Below are positions 1 to 6,353 of a DNA stretch of 64,000 nt, one piece after another. Position numbers and translations under genes: made by a program. The number at the start of each line of letters is the position of its first letter. The stretch's first letter is position 1. The stretch is from Sulfurimonas hydrogeniphila (GTDB lineage: Bacteria > Campylobacterota > Campylobacteria > Campylobacterales > Sulfurimonadaceae), in NCBI RefSeq assembly GCF_009068765.1, contig NZ_CP035534.1:2170001-2234000 (forward strand), in the 5' to 3' direction. Under the pieces are notes generated by a model that was not told the origin of the DNA, made no database searches, and saw only the letters and a list, made by a program, of their open reading frames with translations.

Positions 1-91
1 CATTAGTCGTGAACCACGCACTTGGTGCTACAACACTTTCGGGTAACAATTGATATAGTTGTTTTAATTTTAACTCTTTTTCTAAACTCAT
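1..91 (-). CDS. AbiEi-family antitoxin-like protein, N-terminal fragment (partial)
   Basis: An open frame runs leftward from an ATG at 91-89 off the window edge, giving 30 residues that begin MSLEKELKLKQLYQLLPES and continue with a VAPSAWF segment. A short helix, a 'LLPESVVAPSAWF' type stretch and a following winged-helix region are typical of the N-terminal domain of type IV toxin-antitoxin AbiEi antitoxins, which repress their own operon and counter an AbiEii nucleotidyltransferase toxin. Only the first 30 residues are visible, so the family call rests on a short match and the toxin would lie outside the window. An inverted repeat just upstream (111-142) fits autoregulation. Confidence 0.5.
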   Translation of the reverse strand, partial: MSLEKELKLKQLYQLLPESVVAPSAWFTTN

Positions 92-110
92 AGTTTATAT
101 TCTAGCATAT

Positions 111-142
111 TTTAGAACCAACTAGTATAAAATAGTTCTAAA
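111..142. promoter_or_regulatory. Inverted repeat, possible operator of the AbiEi-like gene
   Basis: TTTAGAAC (111-118) and GTTCTAAA (135-142) form a perfect 8-bp inverted repeat about 20 bp upstream of the AbiEi-like start codon. A related half-site (TTGGAACTAAA) lies at about 184-194. AbiEi antitoxins are known to bind inverted repeats in their own promoters. The operator role here is inference from position and symmetry. Confidence 0.35.
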
Positions 143-217
143 TATTTAAAATAAATAAACTATAGGTATATATATTCATGTATTTTGGAACTAAAAGGAG
201 TTTTTGAGGTATATATA

Positions 218-301
218 AACGAGACAGATATAGCTTATACCTGTCATCATATCTCTCGTTGCCCACAACAACTTCAATCTATCTTTTGTCATTGTTGTGT
301 G
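218..301 (+). ncRNA. Structured leader with two hairpins before a small peptide ORF
   Basis: Two strong inverted repeats precede the peptide ORF at 322. The first pairs AACGAG (218-223) with CTCGTT (255-260) and AGATAT (226-231) with ATATCT (249-254), with a 2-nt bulge. The second pairs CACAACAA (264-271) with TTGTTGTG (292-299). The segment 290-301 could alternatively pair with 409-421 downstream of the peptide stop (6 + 5 bp). Such long-range 5'-3' pairing is known from type I toxin mRNAs. No antisense promoter was identified, so whether this is a leader, an antisense partner or both is open. Confidence 0.3.
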
Positions 302-321
302 TAAATAAATTGGAGGCACAA

Positions 322-399
322 ATGCCATGGAAAGAATTAGCTTCAATCGCAGTCTCTATTCTCGTACTCGTTATAGAACAGAGTACAAAAAAGAAATAG
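322..399 (+). CDS. 25-residue hydrophobic peptide, possible type I toxin
   Basis: An ATG at 322 with a good ribosome site (TGGAGG at 311-316, spacing 5) opens a 25-codon ORF. The product starts MPWKELAS, has one hydrophobic segment (about residues 7-18, rich in Ile, Val and Leu) and ends in the basic tail STKKK. The length, the single membrane helix and the lysine end resemble type I toxin peptides such as the AapA and Ibs classes. Holin-like or regulatory leader peptides look similar. The structured flanks strengthen the toxin idea. No homologue is recognised by sequence, so the function is inference. Confidence 0.4.
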   Translation: MPWKELASIAVSILVLVIEQSTKKK

Positions 400-474
400 T
401 AGACTCCCCACACCCACAATGGTTAAAATGGTGGATCATCAAAACAGTGTCAACGGCGGAGTTAAATTCTGCAG

Positions 475-699
475 TTGACATATGCCATTAAACGAGAGGT
501 TGTCACTAATAGAAAAGTTCCTTATGACATTTTTGTTAAAAGTAATATAGACTCTTTTCACACAGTTATTAGTATAAAACAGCAATATAATGGTAAAATT
601 ACATTAAATTATTTAGACAAAAGAGATGATACCCTTTACAAAGATATTGACTCAGATACATTAATAGAAAAATTAGGAGGTTATTTTGATATTAAGTGA
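475..699 (+). CDS. Small hypothetical protein (74 aa)
   Basis: Unrecognised. The frame can only start at near-cognate codons: TTG at 475, or CTG at 469 with GGCGGA at 455-460 about 8 bp upstream. A 19-codon ORF starting at 419 stops at 476-478, overlapping the TTG, which would allow translational coupling. The protein is charged, has no membrane segment and ends GGYFDIK. Its 3' end overlaps the next ORF by 14 bp, so the two probably form a small operon. AT-rich composition and lack of a recognised family suggest accessory DNA. Confidence 0.45.
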   Translation: MTYAIKREVVTNRKVPYDIFVKSNIDSFHTVISIKQQYNGKITLNYLDKRDDTLYKDIDSDTLIEKLGGYFDIK

Positions 700-895
700 A
701 GAACAAATAAAACAAGCTATTCATAGAATCAATGAGCTCCAAAGAGAAACTATTGAAAAAGCTGATAAAATTCAAGGTTCAAAAGAGTATGTTGAAGAAC
801 AAATGAAATTATTTAAAGAGGCAGAAGAGTATAGAAAAAAACTCAATGCAATCAAACAACAGCAAAGAATAATTTCTGAACAGTTTGCCAGTTAA
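686..895 (+). CDS. Small coiled-coil hypothetical protein (69 aa)
   Basis: The start is TTG at 686, supported by a strong AGGAGG at 675-680 (spacing 5) lying inside the preceding ORF. The product is almost entirely charged helix, rich in Glu, Lys and Gln with heptad-like spacing, so a coiled coil is likely. There is no signal peptide or membrane segment. It follows the 74-aa ORF with a 14-bp overlap and is followed by a terminator-like hairpin at 907-947, so it probably ends a two-gene transcript. Function unknown. Confidence 0.5.
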   Translation: MILSEEQIKQAIHRINELQRETIEKADKIQGSKEYVEEQMKLFKEAEEYRKKLNAIKQQQRIISEQFAS

Positions 896-906
896 AATCT
901 GGTGCC

Positions 907-947
907 AAATGAGTACCATCCCCTACCAAAAAATGGCACTCATTTTC
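907..947 (+). terminator. Hairpin terminator after the small ORF pair
   Basis: AAATGAGT (907-914) pairs with ACTCATTT (938-945), and CCAT (916-919) with ATGG (933-936), with one opposed mismatch between them. The stem is 12 bp and is followed by a short T-rich end. It sits 12 bp after the stop of the coiled-coil ORF. The rest of the gap to 1041 shows nothing clear. Confidence 0.5.
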
Positions 948-1041
948 AAAAACTAAAAAAAAATTCAAAGCCTGTATTTATGGTATTTGAAGGGGTTGTC
1001 CCCAGTTTCCTTTCATCCGCACCACTTAATTATTTATTCTT

Positions 1042-1455
1042 TTAAATTTTCGTTTCTTTGTCCTTTGCAAGAGAAGCTAAAGAAGTTGTCTGCAGCATAT
1101 TTTCAATATTTGTCTTGGGTTCAACCCATTGCGAATGCAGGGCACAGGGATTTGACGCGTCACACATTTCAAAACCCAAAATACACCGGTCAAATTCCAA
1201 CGGTTCACCTATTGCTTCAAGAATATCACATAAAAATATTTGCTCAGAATCCTTTGCCAGGTTAAAACCTCCGTTGCGTCCTTTTGAGGCATGTACCAAA
1301 CCCTGTTTTTCAAGTTGGGTCATAAGTTTCGTAAGGTATTTATAAGGAAGCTCCAACTCTTTATGCAAAAAAGAGACTGAATGTGCCTTATTTGGGTAAC
1401 GGTCCAGGTAGGACAAAGCGCGAATAGCATATTCAGTTGTTTTTGAAAAGTGCAT
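1042..1455 (-). CDS. Rrf2-family transcriptional regulator (NsrR/IscR type)
   Basis: A 137-residue Rrf2 protein with an N-terminal winged helix (about residues 2-65, including the family's GRNGGF turn at 59-64). Three cysteines, C91, C98 and C104, match the cluster-ligand region of NsrR and IscR, so an Fe-S cluster that senses nitric oxide or redox state is likely. The gene is divergent from a globin gene, and a near-perfect 24-bp palindrome lies between them. Regulation of the globin in response to NO is inferred from this arrangement. In Campylobacter jejuni the comparable globin is controlled by a Crp-type regulator (NssR), so an Rrf2 partner is a different wiring. Confidence 0.85.
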   Translation of the reverse strand: MHFSKTTEYAIRALSYLDRYPNKAHSVSFLHKELELPYKYLTKLMTQLEKQGLVHASKGRNGGFNLAKDSEQIFLCDILEAIGEPLEFDRCILGFEMCDASNPCALHSQWVEPKTNIENMLQTTSLASLAKDKETKI

Positions 1456-1529
1456 AAAATACCTCGAAAAATTGAGTTTATTGATTGTAACTTATAAATC
1501 ATAACAGATTGCTTTTTAGTTAAACAACA

Positions 1530-1553
1530 ATATACCACTTTAAGGTAGTATAT
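1530..1553. promoter_or_regulatory. 24-bp palindrome, likely Rrf2 operator, in the globin promoter
   Basis: The 24 bases centred between 1541 and 1542 are symmetrical at 20 of 24 positions, with half-site ATATACNACNTT. A TATAAT box lies at 1555-1560, about 30 bp before the globin ATG, so the palindrome covers the -35 to -10 space. Rrf2 proteins bind palindromes of this size. Assigning it to the divergent Rrf2 gene is inference. Confidence 0.55.
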
Positions 1554-1589
1554 ATATAATTCCGCATAAATTAAATTAAGGAATATCCT

Positions 1590-2024
1590 ATGAGCTTATC
1601 TCAAGAGACAGTAACAGCTGTTAAAAAAACAATCCCGTCAGTCGGAAAAAATGCCGAAAAAATAACAACACGTATGTATGAAATACTTTTCAGCAAATAC
1701 CCTGAAACAAAACCTTTGTTTGCAAATGCACAAGGTGATCAGCATAAAAAACTCGCAGGTGCTATTGCAGCTTTTGCCGCAAATATTGACAATCTTGGCG
1801 CTTTATCTGCAGCAGTTGAAAAAATGGCAAATACACATGTACTGACAAAAGTAAAGCCGGAACACTATCCTATGGTTGCCGATGCTTTAATCACCGCTAT
1901 GGGCGATGTTTTAGGTGATGATTTCACTGATGAATACAAACAGGCATGGATCGAAGCATATACATTTTTGGCCAATATTTTAATGCAACGCGAAAAAGAG
2001 CTTTACAGCCAACAAAATAGTTAA
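1590..2024 (+). CDS. Single-domain haemoglobin (Cgb/Vgb type)
   Basis: A 144-residue globin without a reductase domain, the usual size of bacterial single-domain haemoglobins. Expected haem-pocket residues are visible: Tyr30 (B10), Gln51 (E7 region) and proximal His83, with the conserved PEHYPMV segment at 90-96. Proteins of this class (Cgb of Campylobacter, Vgb of Vitreoscilla) bind oxygen and help convert NO to nitrate in the cytoplasm. The gene is preceded by a TATAAT box and the Rrf2-type palindrome, and followed by a hairpin terminator at 2028-2053, so it is a single-gene transcript. NO detoxification is inferred from family and context. Confidence 0.88.
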   Translation: MSLSQETVTAVKKTIPSVGKNAEKITTRMYEILFSKYPETKPLFANAQGDQHKKLAGAIAAFAANIDNLGALSAAVEKMANTHVLTKVKPEHYPMVADALITAMGDVLGDDFTDEYKQAWIEAYTFLANILMQREKELYSQQNS

Positions 2025-2027
2025 ATT

Positions 2028-2053
2028 AACCTTAGGTTCAAACCTAGGGTTTT
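2028..2053. terminator. Hairpin terminator between globin and sirtuin genes
   Basis: AACCTTAGGTT (2028-2038) pairs with AACCTAGGGTT (2041-2051) apart from one wobble position, followed by TT and an A-rich run. It lies between convergent genes and overlaps the last codons of the sirtuin gene, so it may act in both directions. Confidence 0.6.
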
Positions 2054-2745
2054 AAAAACTCTTCTATATCATTTACAATTTTATCAATTGCCACAGTCGC
2101 TTTTTTATACAGCACTTTTGAATACAATTCATCATTTATTGCACTGCTTTTTTCTAAATTATTGAGTATGGAATATCTGATATTTCCCTGCAAAAAAGCA
2201 TCTGTATTGATAACATTGCCGCTTGTTCCTATAACAACCAACATTTCACAGTCTTGCAGTTCATTGTACAGATCCTGGTATTTCGGAGCCTGCTCTGCAA
2301 AAAAGACAATATTCGGGCGTAGTTTATTTGAACATTGAGGACAGTTCTCATATGCTTCACGTAATTTCCTATAGCCTATATTATCTGTAAAACCGCAGCT
2401 TTCACACCTGACTTCCGGTAGAAACCCATGCAAATGTAAAACATCTCTGCAGCCTGCACGTTCAAACATATCATCAACATTTTGTGTGATCACGGCTATG
2501 TCATCCGGATACTTTTCTTTTAATCTGCTGATTTCACTGTGTGCTTTGTTTGGTTTTTTATCTTTTATCTCTTCTCTTCGTTTGTCATAAAACCCTATCG
2601 TAGCCTCATAATTCCAGTCCAGGCAACCGGCATAACAGATCTCTTCTATTTTATAGTTCTCCCAGAGTCCGCCGCTGTCCCGAAATGTTGAAATTCCACT
2701 CTCCGCACTCACTCCTGCGCCGCTGAATATTATTACTTTTGCCAT
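2044..2745 (-). CDS. cobB: Sir2-family NAD-dependent protein deacylase
   Basis: Sirtuins remove acyl groups from lysines using NAD. The GAGVSAESGI nucleotide-binding motif is near the N-terminus, followed by TQNVDD, the catalytic His in LHLHG, and a four-Cys zinc site (CESC ... CPQC). A TTG four codons upstream is possible, but the ATG at 2745 with GGAGGA about 5 bp upstream is the better start. That start gives 233 residues, the normal size for bacterial CobB. It overlaps the 3' end of the MFS transporter gene by 13 bp and is probably co-transcribed with it and the HAD gene. Confidence 0.88.
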   Translation of the reverse strand: MAKVIIFSGAGVSAESGISTFRDSGGLWENYKIEEICYAGCLDWNYEATIGFYDKRREEIKDKKPNKAHSEISRLKEKYPDDIAVITQNVDDMFERAGCRDVLHLHGFLPEVRCESCGFTDNIGYRKLREAYENCPQCSNKLRPNIVFFAEQAPKYQDLYNELQDCEMLVVIGTSGNVINTDAFLQGNIRYSILNNLEKSSAINDELYSKVLYKKATVAIDKIVNDIEEFLKP

Positions 2746-3980
2746 GATTTCCTCCAACCTGTCATTTTATGCCATTGTAATCCATACATCAGAATCACTG
2801 CATAACAAATAATGCCTATCAGATAAGACATCTGCATATCCTGTGTCAGTTGTGCCACTTTTCCAAAAACAAGCGGTACAACTGCTCCGCCTGCTATTGC
2901 CATAATGAGTAATGCACTTCCTTTAGCTGTGTGCTTGCCCAAATTTTTTAATGCCAAAGGCCAGATTGTCGGCCAGACAAGAGCATTTGCCAAACCTAGC
3001 ATTGCCACAAAAGCCACGCTGTCAGGAAGGCCCGTTATAATGTGTGACTCAGTCGTAGAGCTAAAGGCCACTCCAAACAAAAAAACAATACCAAACAAGG
3101 CAGAAAGAACAAGTGCTTTTTCCTGCGATAAATATTTTGGTATAAAAAAGACACCTGCAAGATAGCCGACAACCATAAATCCCATAGTGTATGCAGTTAA
3201 GGCAGTTGCATTGGACATACCCAGACTTTGCCCGTACAGCCCAATCGTATCACCGGCTATAACTTCTATGCCGACATAAAAAAAGAGTGCCAAAGCCCCC
3301 AATACAACCCGGGGAAAAGCAAAAATACCTGCCTTATCATACGGATCATCTTCAAACTTCACATCAGGCAATGAGGAGAACCAGACAAAACAACTCAACA
3401 AAAAAAGTATCCCTGCCATTGTCATGTAGGGGCTAATGAGCTTATGTGCCAGTTCTTGTGTATTTATACTTTCCAGGTCTACGCCAAAACCGATGTCTGC
3501 CAATATAAATGCGGTAAAAAGAAGCGGAGCCAAAACACCTGCACTTTTGTTGATGAGTCCCATTATACTGATACGCATTGCCGCTGATTCTATCGGCCCT
3601 ACCAAAACTATATAGGGATTTGATGCCGTTTGTAGTATTGTGAGTCCTGTTCCAAGTGTAAAAAGTGCTGTCAGAAAAACCAAAAATTCACCGCTCAGTG
3701 CTGCGGGAATAAAAAGCAAAGCACCAAGACTCATGACCAGAAGTCCCAGTGCCATCCCTTTTTTATAGCCTGTTTTTTCCAAAATCACAGCCATTGGCAA
3801 CGCCATTACAGTGTAAGCAATATAAAAAGCAAAGGTCACAAAGAGCGCTTCAAACTCATTTAAATGACAGATAACTTTCAGATAGGGAATTAGAGAGCCG
3901 TTGAGCCAGGTTACAAAACCGAATATAAAAAACAAAACACCTATAATGCTCATTGCCAAAACACTTGACTGTTTATGCAT
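2733..3980 (-). CDS. MFS sugar transporter, FucP/GluP-like
   Basis: A hydrophobic protein of about 415 residues with roughly 12 membrane segments. The N-terminal FGFVTWLNGSLIPYL stretch and the TASNPYIVLVGP segment are typical of the fucose permease / glucose-galactose proton symporter branch of the major facilitator superfamily (GluP in Helicobacter). An ATG 14 codons upstream is possible, but the ATG at 3980 has a purine-rich site (GCAGGAAAT) and overlaps the stop of the upstream HAD gene by 8 bp, as expected for coupled genes. The substrate is not determined. Most free-living relatives are autotrophs, so a sugar permease beside a HAD phosphatase is mildly unexpected. Confidence 0.8.
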   Translation of the reverse strand: MHKQSSVLAMSIIGVLFFIFGFVTWLNGSLIPYLKVICHLNEFEALFVTFAFYIAYTVMALPMAVILEKTGYKKGMALGLLVMSLGALLFIPAALSGEFLVFLTALFTLGTGLTILQTASNPYIVLVGPIESAAMRISIMGLINKSAGVLAPLLFTAFILADIGFGVDLESINTQELAHKLISPYMTMAGILFLLSCFVWFSSLPDVKFEDDPYDKAGIFAFPRVVLGALALFFYVGIEVIAGDTIGLYGQSLGMSNATALTAYTMGFMVVGYLAGVFFIPKYLSQEKALVLSALFGIVFLFGVAFSSTTESHIITGLPDSVAFVAMLGLANALVWPTIWPLALKNLGKHTAKGSALLIMAIAGGAVVPLVFGKVAQLTQDMQMSYLIGIICYAVILMYGLQWHKMTGWRKSWQK

Positions 3981-4801
3981 TGCTGATTTCCTGCAGATAC
4001 TTTGCCACACCGTCCTCATCATTTGTATGTTTTAACACTATGTCAGCACACTCTTTTACCTCTTTTTGAGCATTTGCAACCGCTATGGAAGTATTTGCAA
4101 GCCTAAACATACCTATATCGTTAAAATTATCGCCAAATACTGTTAGCTTTTTCAAATCAAAACCGACCGCTTCACTGACACTCTGTATGCCATGGGATTT
4201 ATCGGCATCTTTATGCAAAAGTGTCAAAAAATAGCATCCCATATAGGCTTCGGGTGCCAAAATATACTTCAGTTCCTCCCCCAAAAACAGCTCTGAGATT
4301 TTTTTCCAACTCCCTTAAAAGTGCTTCATCTCCCATATAAACGATTTTAAAATTGTTCTGCATGGCTCGTAAATTTTCAAACACCTGTGTATGGTCATCA
4401 TTCACATAGCGTTTTATTATTTCACTTTGATAGCTGTTGAGCGTTGTAGAATAAGAAAATGCTTCATTAAGTTCATCATCAACCAAAGAAAGTACAAAAG
4501 GATAAATGCCGAGTTTTGTACCCTCTTCTATGATAGTGTCGCCTGCTTCTTTGGTCACAAACTTTGTATCAATGATCTTTTTATCCATTGTCGCTATGAG
4601 TGCACCGTCAAGCAGTATCATCGGCGCATTCACATGCACACCTTGTAAAAACTGTGCCGTTTTTTTATAGGTTCTTGCTGTTGCAACAGATAAAATCGAT
4701 CTGTCTGCATACGAGTTCCATATATTTTTAGTATAATCACTCAAAGACAAATCACTCCGTAAAAATGTGTGATCCAGGTCCGTTATGTAAATATTTTTCA
4801 T
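3973..4801 (-). pseudogene. Cof-type HAD-IIB hydrolase, frameshifted
   Basis: Two overlapping frames together encode one HAD-superfamily sugar phosphatase. The 5' part (4211-4801) carries motif I, DLDHTFLRSD. The 3' part (3973-4284) carries the motif IV-type GDNFNDIGMF. The frames join at a run of five G on the coding strand (4278-4282): removing one G gives ...AVFGEELKYILAPEAY..., a continuous and plausible sequence. As read, translation leaves the correct frame at that run and ends about 70 nt later. Total length 829 bp fits one extra base. This may be a true mutation, slippage at the G run, or a sequencing error. Confidence 0.75.
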
Positions 4802-4870
4802 ACATATAGTATATCAAAATTGTGAAAATAAATTTGACAAGAACTAAATTTCAATACAGGAAGGCACTAA

Positions 4871-5578
4871 ATGTCGAGTCGTAAAAAAGCAGTAGTCACC
4901 GGAGCAAGCAGCGGCATAGGAAAAGCTATAACAAACAGACTGTTAACACTCGGGTTTGAAGTGTTAGGTGTTAGCAGAAGTATACAGGAGAAGGATTTCA
5001 GTCATGTAAACTTTCAGGCAGTTACATGTAACCTCGCAGAAGAAAAAGAGACAATAAAACTATGTGAAAAGCTTAAAAAAGAAAATCTCTTTTTACATGT
5101 AAACTGCGCAGGTTTCGGCCGTTTTGAACCGCATGAAGAGTTACATGTAAACACTATCACCGCCATGACATTTTTAAACCTTACCGCTCCGATGCTGCTC
5201 ACAAATGCCTCACTGCGTTCTCTCAAAGAAAATGAAGGCTACCTCATCAATATCAACTCCATTGAAGCCTTACGGGCAAGTAAATTCGCAGCCGTTTACT
5301 CAGCCACAAAAGCAGGTCTCAAAGCTTTTGGCGATGCCCTTTTCGAAGAAACCAGAAAAAGCAGACTCAGTATAACAAACATAAATCCGGATATGACACA
5401 AAGCAACTTTTATGATGAGCTGCGTTTTGATGTCAGTCCAAAAGAAGATGAGAGGCTGATTGCTGCGGATATTGCCGATGCTGTAGAGCATATACTCACC
5501 ATGCGAAAAGGTGCCGTGGTCACTGAGTATACTCTCAGAAGTTTACATTTTGGAATTGCTAAAAAAGCTAAGAGGTGA
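4871..5578 (+). CDS. Short-chain dehydrogenase/reductase (SDR)
   Basis: A classical SDR of 235 residues. TGASSGIG (10-17) binds the NAD(P) phosphates, NCAG is at 78-81, and the catalytic Ser130, Tyr143 and Lys147 (YSATK) are present. The substrate cannot be told from sequence. It has its own ribosome site (GGAAGGCAC) and stands alone between the HAD gene and the flagellar genes, convergent with the small gene after fliS and overlapping it by about 11 bp. It holds three copies of the TTACATGTAA palindrome in its first 280 bp, read as VTCN, LHVN and LHVN, which are not family-conserved residues. Confidence 0.85.
   Translation: MSSRKKAVVTGASSGIGKAITNRLLTLGFEVLGVSRSIQEKDFSHVNFQAVTCNLAEEKETIKLCEKLKKENLFLHVNCAGFGRFEPHEELHVNTITAMTFLNLTAPMLLTNASLRSLKENEGYLININSIEALRASKFAAVYSATKAGLKAFGDALFEETRKSRLSITNINPDMTQSNFYDELRFDVSPKEDERLIAADIADAVEHILTMRKGAVVTEYTLRSLHFGIAKKAKR
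5022..5150. repeat. Three copies of the TTACATGTAA palindrome inside the SDR gene
   Basis: Copies at 5022-5031 (extended to GTTACATGTAAC), 5093-5102 (extended to TTTACATGTAAA) and 5141-5150, plus a one-mismatch relative (TCATGTAA) at 5002-5009. They are read in two different codon phases, so the DNA word rather than the peptide seems to be what is kept. See the finding on this word. Confidence 0.8.
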
Positions 5579-5822
5579 TGTCAAACTTATTATTTGTCAT
5601 TGGAGCAGTTGCACCTAAAAAATCTTGATGCTGGCGTAACTTTTTTAAAGTCTCTCCTGTTTCACTTTTCAGTTGCCTTACAACTTTTAATGCCTCTTTT
5701 ATAAGTAAAGCAGCAGATTTCATCTGCTCTATTGTCTCAAACTTTGGCATTTGTGATACAAGTATATCAATGCGTTGTGCATTTTTTTCTATAATGGCAA
5801 TCTGCAGTTTAGTATGCCACAT
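5568..5822 (-). CDS. Small helical protein in the FliT position of the fliD-fliS locus
   Basis: Unrecognised by sequence. The ATG at 5822 lies inside the end of fliS (14-bp overlap) with GGAGAG upstream, so translation is coupled to fliS. The product has 84 residues and is mostly amphipathic helix with many Lys and Glu. FliT, the FliD export chaperone, follows fliS in many bacteria and is a small helical protein, so a FliT-like role is plausible from position only. Its 3' end overlaps the end of the convergent SDR gene. Confidence 0.55.
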   Translation of the reverse strand: MWHTKLQIAIIEKNAQRIDILVSQMPKFETIEQMKSAALLIKEALKVVRQLKSETGETLKKLRQHQDFLGATAPMTNNKFDITS

Positions 5823-6183
5823 CAGTTGTTTCTCTCCATCCTGCAAGCAAACCTTTGAAAACATTACTTACCTCATCAATTTTTGCTGTATTGTTTTCAA
5901 TATTTGCATAACTTAATAATTGGATCTGATAATTATAAAGTCCGTCCAGATATACAGCAACCTCTCCCTGCGATTTATCCAGCACTGCAATCAGTTCTAC
6001 AATTACTGAAACGGCACGGTTTATCCAATATACTTTTTTCGCATTATCTTCATCCAAAATAGCTTTTTTTGCCTGTGCATTAAAACGTAAAACACCCTCA
6101 TACATCATTTCTATTAATTTTTCCGGTGATTCTATATTGACATTGTTTTGATTGTAAATATTATAAGCTGCATTACTGTACAT
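5809..6183 (-). CDS. fliS: Flagellin export chaperone FliS
   Basis: FliS binds the C-terminus of unpolymerised flagellin in the cytoplasm and brings it to the flagellar export gate. The protein of about 124 residues starts MYSNAAYNIYNQNNV, the standard opening of FliS, and has the helical EKLIEMMYEG and AVSVIVELIAVLD segments of the family. An ATG 11 codons upstream exists, but the ATG at 6183 has AAGGAA at suitable spacing and matches the usual family start. It is divergent from fliD, and the small gene after it is coupled to it. Confidence 0.88.
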   Translation of the reverse strand: MYSNAAYNIYNQNNVNIESPEKLIEMMYEGVLRFNAQAKKAILDEDNAKKVYWINRAVSVIVELIAVLDKSQGEVAVYLDGLYNYQIQLLSYANIENNTAKIDEVSNVFKGLLAGWRETTDVAY

Positions 6184-6284
6184 CGCAGATTCCTTTTGTT
6201 TTTCTTCATTGTTCATTCAATGTATATCGGCAACATTATGAATAACTTGAACATAAATTTATAAAAAAACATTGTCAATTATGC

Positions 6285-6311
6285 TAAAGTTTTTATCGCT
6301 TAAGACGATAT
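6285..6311 (+). promoter_or_regulatory. Sigma-28 (FliA) promoter of fliD
   Basis: TAAAGTTT (6285-6292), an 11-bp spacer and GACGATAT (6304-6311) match the flagellar sigma-28 consensus TAAAGTTT-N11-GCCGATAA closely. The same motif with the same spacing stands before the flagellin gene, so late-class flagellar expression of fliD is well supported. Confidence 0.8.
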
Positions 6312-6333
6312 AGTTATAATTATAGTTATAATT
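6310..6333 (+). repeat. Tandem 12-bp repeat in the fliD leader
   Basis: ATAGTTATAATT occurs twice head to tail (6310-6321 and 6322-6333) between the sigma-28 promoter and the fliD ribosome site. Copy-number change here would alter leader length but not the reading frame. No function is evident. Confidence 0.6.
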
Positions 6334-6353
6334 ATTGAAAGAAGGAATTTATT

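Noticed and set aside
419-478. 19-codon ORF between the peptide and the 74-aa ORF
   Set aside because: No ribosome site and no feature beyond overlap. It is noted only as a possible coupling leader.
1042-1345. Plus-strand ORFs at 987-1265 and 1058-1345
   Set aside because: They are antisense shadows of the Rrf2 gene without ribosome sites or family features.
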